A stretch of DNA of 64,000 nt from Bremerella cremea. Lineage in GTDB: Bacteria; Planctomycetota; Planctomycetia; Pirellulales; Pirellulaceae. Both the position numbers and the translations under genes were made by a program. The notes under the pieces are model-generated. The model did no database searches. It had not been told where the DNA came from and saw nothing but the letters and a program-made list of their open reading frames with translations. Below, one piece after another: positions 61,303 to 64,000 of the stretch. Positions within the stretch are counted from its first letter, which is position 1. Each line of letters opens with the position of its first letter. The stretch lies in the NCBI RefSeq assembly GCF_003335505.1, contig NZ_QPEX01000011.1, positions 527,123 through 591,122 of the forward strand, read 5' to 3'.

Positions 61303-62403
61303 ATGCGTGTTGAATGTTTTACTGATGCCGAGTCGCTCGTGCCTTACCGCAGCGTTTGGAATGCGCTGGCTGGGGACGTGCCGTTTCGCCGTTACGATTG
61401 GTTGATGCCATGGTGGCATGCCTATGGAGAAGCGAACGAACTCTACGTATTGGGTGTGTTTGTCGAAGAAAAACTGATAGGGCTGGCGCCTTGGTTCCGT
61501 GAAGTCGGAACTGCTAGTGGACGAACGCTACGTTTCCTTGGTGATGGAGACGCGTGTACCGACTACCTGGATGTGCTCGCCGCTCCGGACGATATGAAAC
61601 GCGTGGCTCCGTTGTTGGTCGATTGGTTGCAGGAAGCGTTAACGACATCGCTTGCCTGGGAGACGATGGAGTGGGATAACCTGGAAGCGAATACGCCGGT
61701 AGCCAGTGAAGTGGCAAATCGCTTGGGGCATTGCCAGGCGATTATCAACAAACGACCAGCCCTGAGTTGCTGGCGACTTGAATTGCCGGAAACGTGGTAC
61801 GATTTCGAGATGACCCAGTCCAAGTCGCATCGTAAGCAGATTCGCCGCTTGATCAACCGAGTCTTAGATACGGAACGTTGTCAGTTGCATGTTTGCGACG
61901 ACCCCACGAAAATTGATGCGGCGTTAGAGATTTTGATCGACCTGCATACGCGTCGCCGCCGGATGTTGGATCAAAATGGCTGCTTTGCTAGTGATCGATT
62001 TGCTTCGTTCCTACGTGAAGCAGGGCACGAGATGATGGCGGATGGACACTGCGAAGTGTTGTGGTTGGAGCTAGATAACAAGCCAATTGCAGCGGAGATT
62101 CATTTTCCGTCAGACACAACCGTGTACGCTTATCAGGCCGGCATCGATCCTGATCGCATGGACGAAGAGCCAGGCAGCTTGATGCAGATCGCCATGATCC
62201 GTCGCGCGATTGAACAAGGAAAGCAAGCCGTCGATTTCCTACGCGGCGACGAACCGTATAAAGCACATTGGCGAGCCGAGCCTCGCAAATGCGAAACGAT
62301 TCGAATTGTGCCCAACACGACATTCGGATTGATTCGTCATGGCATTTGGACCACCAAGACCCAAGTTAAAAACTGGTTCAAAGCCTCACTGGGAAACATC
62401 TAG
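61303..62403 (+). CDS. GNAT acetyltransferase, BioF2/CelD-like
   Basis: 366 residues from ATG 61303, with GAAG six bases upstream; an in-frame TTG four codons earlier is less likely. The N-terminal half has 'WNALAGDVPFRRYDWLMPWWHAYG' and 'LYVLGVFVEEKLIGLAPWF'. The C-terminal Acetyltransf_6-type domain (about 165-315) has 'KSHRKQIRRLINRVL', 'LWLELDNKPIAAEIHF', 'VYAYQAGIDPDRMDEEPGSLM', and 'AVDFLRGDEPYKAHW', typical of CelD/BioF2-like proteins. They are often found in exopolysaccharide loci and may acylate sugars. First gene of the rightward operon. Confidence 0.9.
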   Translation: MRVECFTDAESLVPYRSVWNALAGDVPFRRYDWLMPWWHAYGEANELYVLGVFVEEKLIGLAPWFREVGTASGRTLRFLGDGDACTDYLDVLAAPDDMKRVAPLLVDWLQEALTTSLAWETMEWDNLEANTPVASEVANRLGHCQAIINKRPALSCWRLELPETWYDFEMTQSKSHRKQIRRLINRVLDTERCQLHVCDDPTKIDAALEILIDLHTRRRRMLDQNGCFASDRFASFLREAGHEMMADGHCEVLWLELDNKPIAAEIHFPSDTTVYAYQAGIDPDRMDEEPGSLMQIAMIRRAIEQGKQAVDFLRGDEPYKAHWRAEPRKCETIRIVPNTTFGLIRHGIWTTKTQVKNWFKASLGNI

Positions 62404-62516
62404 CGGGAAGGCAGCAGCAGCAAGCTCGCAGGCATCCGGCCAAACGGGCGTCACCAAGAACACGACTGGCGAACGGTCGTTTATTGCGGTAAAGCTCTGG
62501 TCAGAAAAAACGAAAC

Positions 62517-63386
62517 ATGAACGCTTTGAAAACAGCGATGCTCGATACGTACACAATGGCGACCTGGCCTTGGCGAGCCCGGTTTCGTCAGGTGCATTCG
62601 CGCGTTGGCTTGGCACCGGTGATGGTACTGTTTTACCACCGGGTAGCCGATCATGATGTCACCCCGTGGAGTATCACTTGCGATGGTTTTCGGCGTCATT
62701 TGGATTATCTGCAAGCCAAGTTCGAGATGGTTTCTCTCGCAGAAGGGCAACGCCGCATTGCGATGCGTTTCAATCCGCATCCCTGCGTAGCGATTACGTT
62801 TGACGATGGCTACGGAGATAACTGTGAATTCGCGATCAACGAGTTGAATGCCCGGCAGATACCGGCTACCTATTTCGTAACGCTCGGCAACGTACTCAGT
62901 GGCGAGCCATTCTCGCATGATGCTCAGTTGGGACTGAAGACCCCACCCAACACCGTGGAAGAACTGCGTGAGATGATCGCGGGCGGATATATCGAAATCG
63001 GCGGGCACACACGCACGCATGCTGATATCGGCGCACTGCACGATCCCGCACGGATTTATGACGAAGTGATCGAGGCAACTCGCGAACTGGAACGACTGAT
63101 TGAGCAGCCGATTCGGTACTTCGCGTTCCCCTTTGGGATGCCCGCGAATCTGAACGACACCGCGATTAATCTGCTGCGGGAAAATGGAATCTTAGCGTTT
63201 TGTTCGGCGTACGGAGGCTACAACTTGCCAGGGGACGATCCGTATCACATTCAGCGGATTCACGGAGACCCCGAGTTTTCTCGTCTGCGGAACTGGTTGA
63301 CGGTTGATCCGCGCAAACTGGCCGGTGTGACGCGGTATCAGCCGAGATATACACGCTTGCCGGACTCGTCAGGAGGGCAGCCATGA
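62517..63386 (+). CDS. Polysaccharide deacetylase (NodB homology)
   Basis: 289 residues. The NodB domain has 'VMVLFYHRV', 'CVAITFDDGYGDN' (catalytic base and metal-binding aspartates about 96-97), and 'IEIGGHTRTHADIGAL' with metal-binding H163 and H167, then 'YFAFPFGMP' with the arginine/proline motif position. It removes acetyl groups from N-acetylated sugars of a polysaccharide. Such genes pair with the exopolysaccharide flippase and polymerase genes. It lies 113 bp after the acetyltransferase gene and overlaps the flippase gene by four bases (ATGA). Confidence 0.93.
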   Translation: MNALKTAMLDTYTMATWPWRARFRQVHSRVGLAPVMVLFYHRVADHDVTPWSITCDGFRRHLDYLQAKFEMVSLAEGQRRIAMRFNPHPCVAITFDDGYGDNCEFAINELNARQIPATYFVTLGNVLSGEPFSHDAQLGLKTPPNTVEELREMIAGGYIEIGGHTRTHADIGALHDPARIYDEVIEATRELERLIEQPIRYFAFPFGMPANLNDTAINLLRENGILAFCSAYGGYNLPGDDPYHIQRIHGDPEFSRLRNWLTVDPRKLAGVTRYQPRYTRLPDSSGGQP

Positions 63387-64000
63387 GCGCGGCAAGTGGC
63401 GTCGATCCTTCCTCGGAAACCGTCGACGTACCGACCTATCGAACCACCACACTCGCCGAGAGCATGTTGCTGTTAGCACTGCTAACAGTTGTGCAGCGAG
63501 GCGTAGGGTTTGTCCGTGGCGTGTTGTTTTGCCGCTGGCTAAACGCCGACCAGTTGGGACTATGGGATTTAACGTTTGGCTTTTTGATGCTCGCTGGTCC
63601 ACTGGTCGTGCTGGGCATTCCTGGCTCGTTTGGCCGCTACGTCGAGCACTTTCGTCAGAAGGGGCAACTGCGGACGTTCCTACTACGCACGACGATTGCC
63701 ACCATTGTGCTTTCCTCGATCGGCTGCTTGTTGCTGTGGCTGTTTCATCGGGAAGCGGCGATGGTCCTGTTCAACGACGCGTCGCTGGCCTCGATGATTC
63801 CTCTGGTCGCTCTGACACTGACGGCAGTGATTGGATTCAATTACTTTGTTGAACTGTTCATCGCGATGCGGCAGATGCGGATCGTTTCGGCGATGCAATT
63901 TCTAAACAGCGTGTTGTTTGCGGCGATAGGCTTGGGCTTGCTGCTTACCTACGAAACGTCGGCCCGAAGTGTGATTATGGCGTATGGAATCTCGTGTGCC
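63383..64000 (+). CDS. Polysaccharide flippase (Wzx/MATE-like), N-terminal part
   Basis: The first 206 codons are in the window; the gene runs past the right edge. After a hydrophilic N-terminus of about 25 residues come at least five membrane helices. The start 'LLALLTVVQRGVGFVRGVLFCRWLNADQLGLWDL' resembles oligosaccharide flippases, which begin with 'L.....G...R.......L.....G.W.L'. It would move lipid-linked sugar units across the inner membrane. It overlaps the deacetylase stop by four bases. Confidence 0.8.
   Translation, partial: MSAASGVDPSSETVDVPTYRTTTLAESMLLLALLTVVQRGVGFVRGVLFCRWLNADQLGLWDLTFGFLMLAGPLVVLGIPGSFGRYVEHFRQKGQLRTFLLRTTIATIVLSSIGCLLLWLFHREAAMVLFNDASLASMIPLVALTLTAVIGFNYFVELFIAMRQMRIVSAMQFLNSVLFAAIGLGLLLTYETSARSVIMAYGISCA

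Noticed and set aside
1..64000. CRISPR arrays, tRNA/rRNA genes, prophage or intact insertion sequences
   Set aside because: I looked for regularly spaced repeats, tRNA-like T-loop motifs, and transposase or integrase genes and saw none.

Overview
The window looks like chromosomal DNA of a planctomycete, most likely a marine Pirellulaceae relative (Blastopirellula/Bremerella type). This rests on gene content: two prepilin-like DUF1559 proteins, a DUF1549/DUF1553 plus DUF1501 operon, several sulfatases, a secreted EF-hand lipoprotein, an H4MPT-type C1 protein (FhcC), and many secreted proteins of unknown function. GC is about 54-56% by eye with no obvious compositional island, apart from a more AT-rich gene-poor stretch near 9.6-10.1 kb. 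I saw no rRNA, tRNA, CRISPR array or intact insertion sequence.

Layout. 1-9.5 kb: start of a PhoPQ-activated (PqaA-like) protein, an outer-membrane transporter-like barrel, a YibH/YibI-type membrane fusion pair, an arylsulfatase, small unknowns, a secreted glycosidase-like protein, a lipoprotein and a DUF1559 protein. 10.4-20.5 kb: a soluble chemoreceptor with three PAS repeats, a COG0523 metallochaperone GTPase, a TonB-dependent receptor facing a HemP-TonB pair (iron/haem uptake), and a CHASE-domain hybrid histidine kinase. 20.6-20.8 kb: a 159-bp palindromic MITE-like element flanked by TTAG repeats. 21-31 kb: DUF1559 overlapping a three-CXXCH cytochrome c peroxidase, a membrane protein, a DinB-like protein, and a three-gene operon of DUF1549/DUF1553, DUF1501 and an EF-hand lipoprotein with 11 recognisable loops.

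31.3-40.4 kb holds a complete phosphate operon, pstS-pstC-pstA-pstB-phoU plus a PhoB-like regulator, behind a candidate Pho box of three 7-bp units at 11-bp period. PstC and PstA carry very large N-terminal extensions, and the regulator's receiver lacks the phospho-acceptor aspartate; no phoR lies nearby. 40.6-51.5 kb: a two-subunit sodium:solute symporter with an EF-hand-like loop, an isolated fhcC divergent from a mobA-like gene, a DinB-like protein, a second sulfatase, a secreted metallopeptidase, a HIT protein and two small unknowns.

51.6-64 kb: a 114-bp interrupted palindrome, a 1311-residue secreted glycosidase-like protein, a sulfatase-fold protein lacking its catalytic motif, and an exopolysaccharide locus. 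In that locus wecG-like, O-antigen-ligase-like and Wzz/GumC-like genes run leftward, while GNAT/CelD-like, NodB-like and Wzx-like genes run rightward from a shared 446-bp intergenic region. The last gene runs off the window.

The genes best explained as working together are the phosphate operon, the haem/iron uptake genes, the DUF1549/DUF1501/EF-hand operon, the DUF1559-peroxidase pair and the exopolysaccharide locus. All functions are read from sequence motifs and remembered family features; no search was run.
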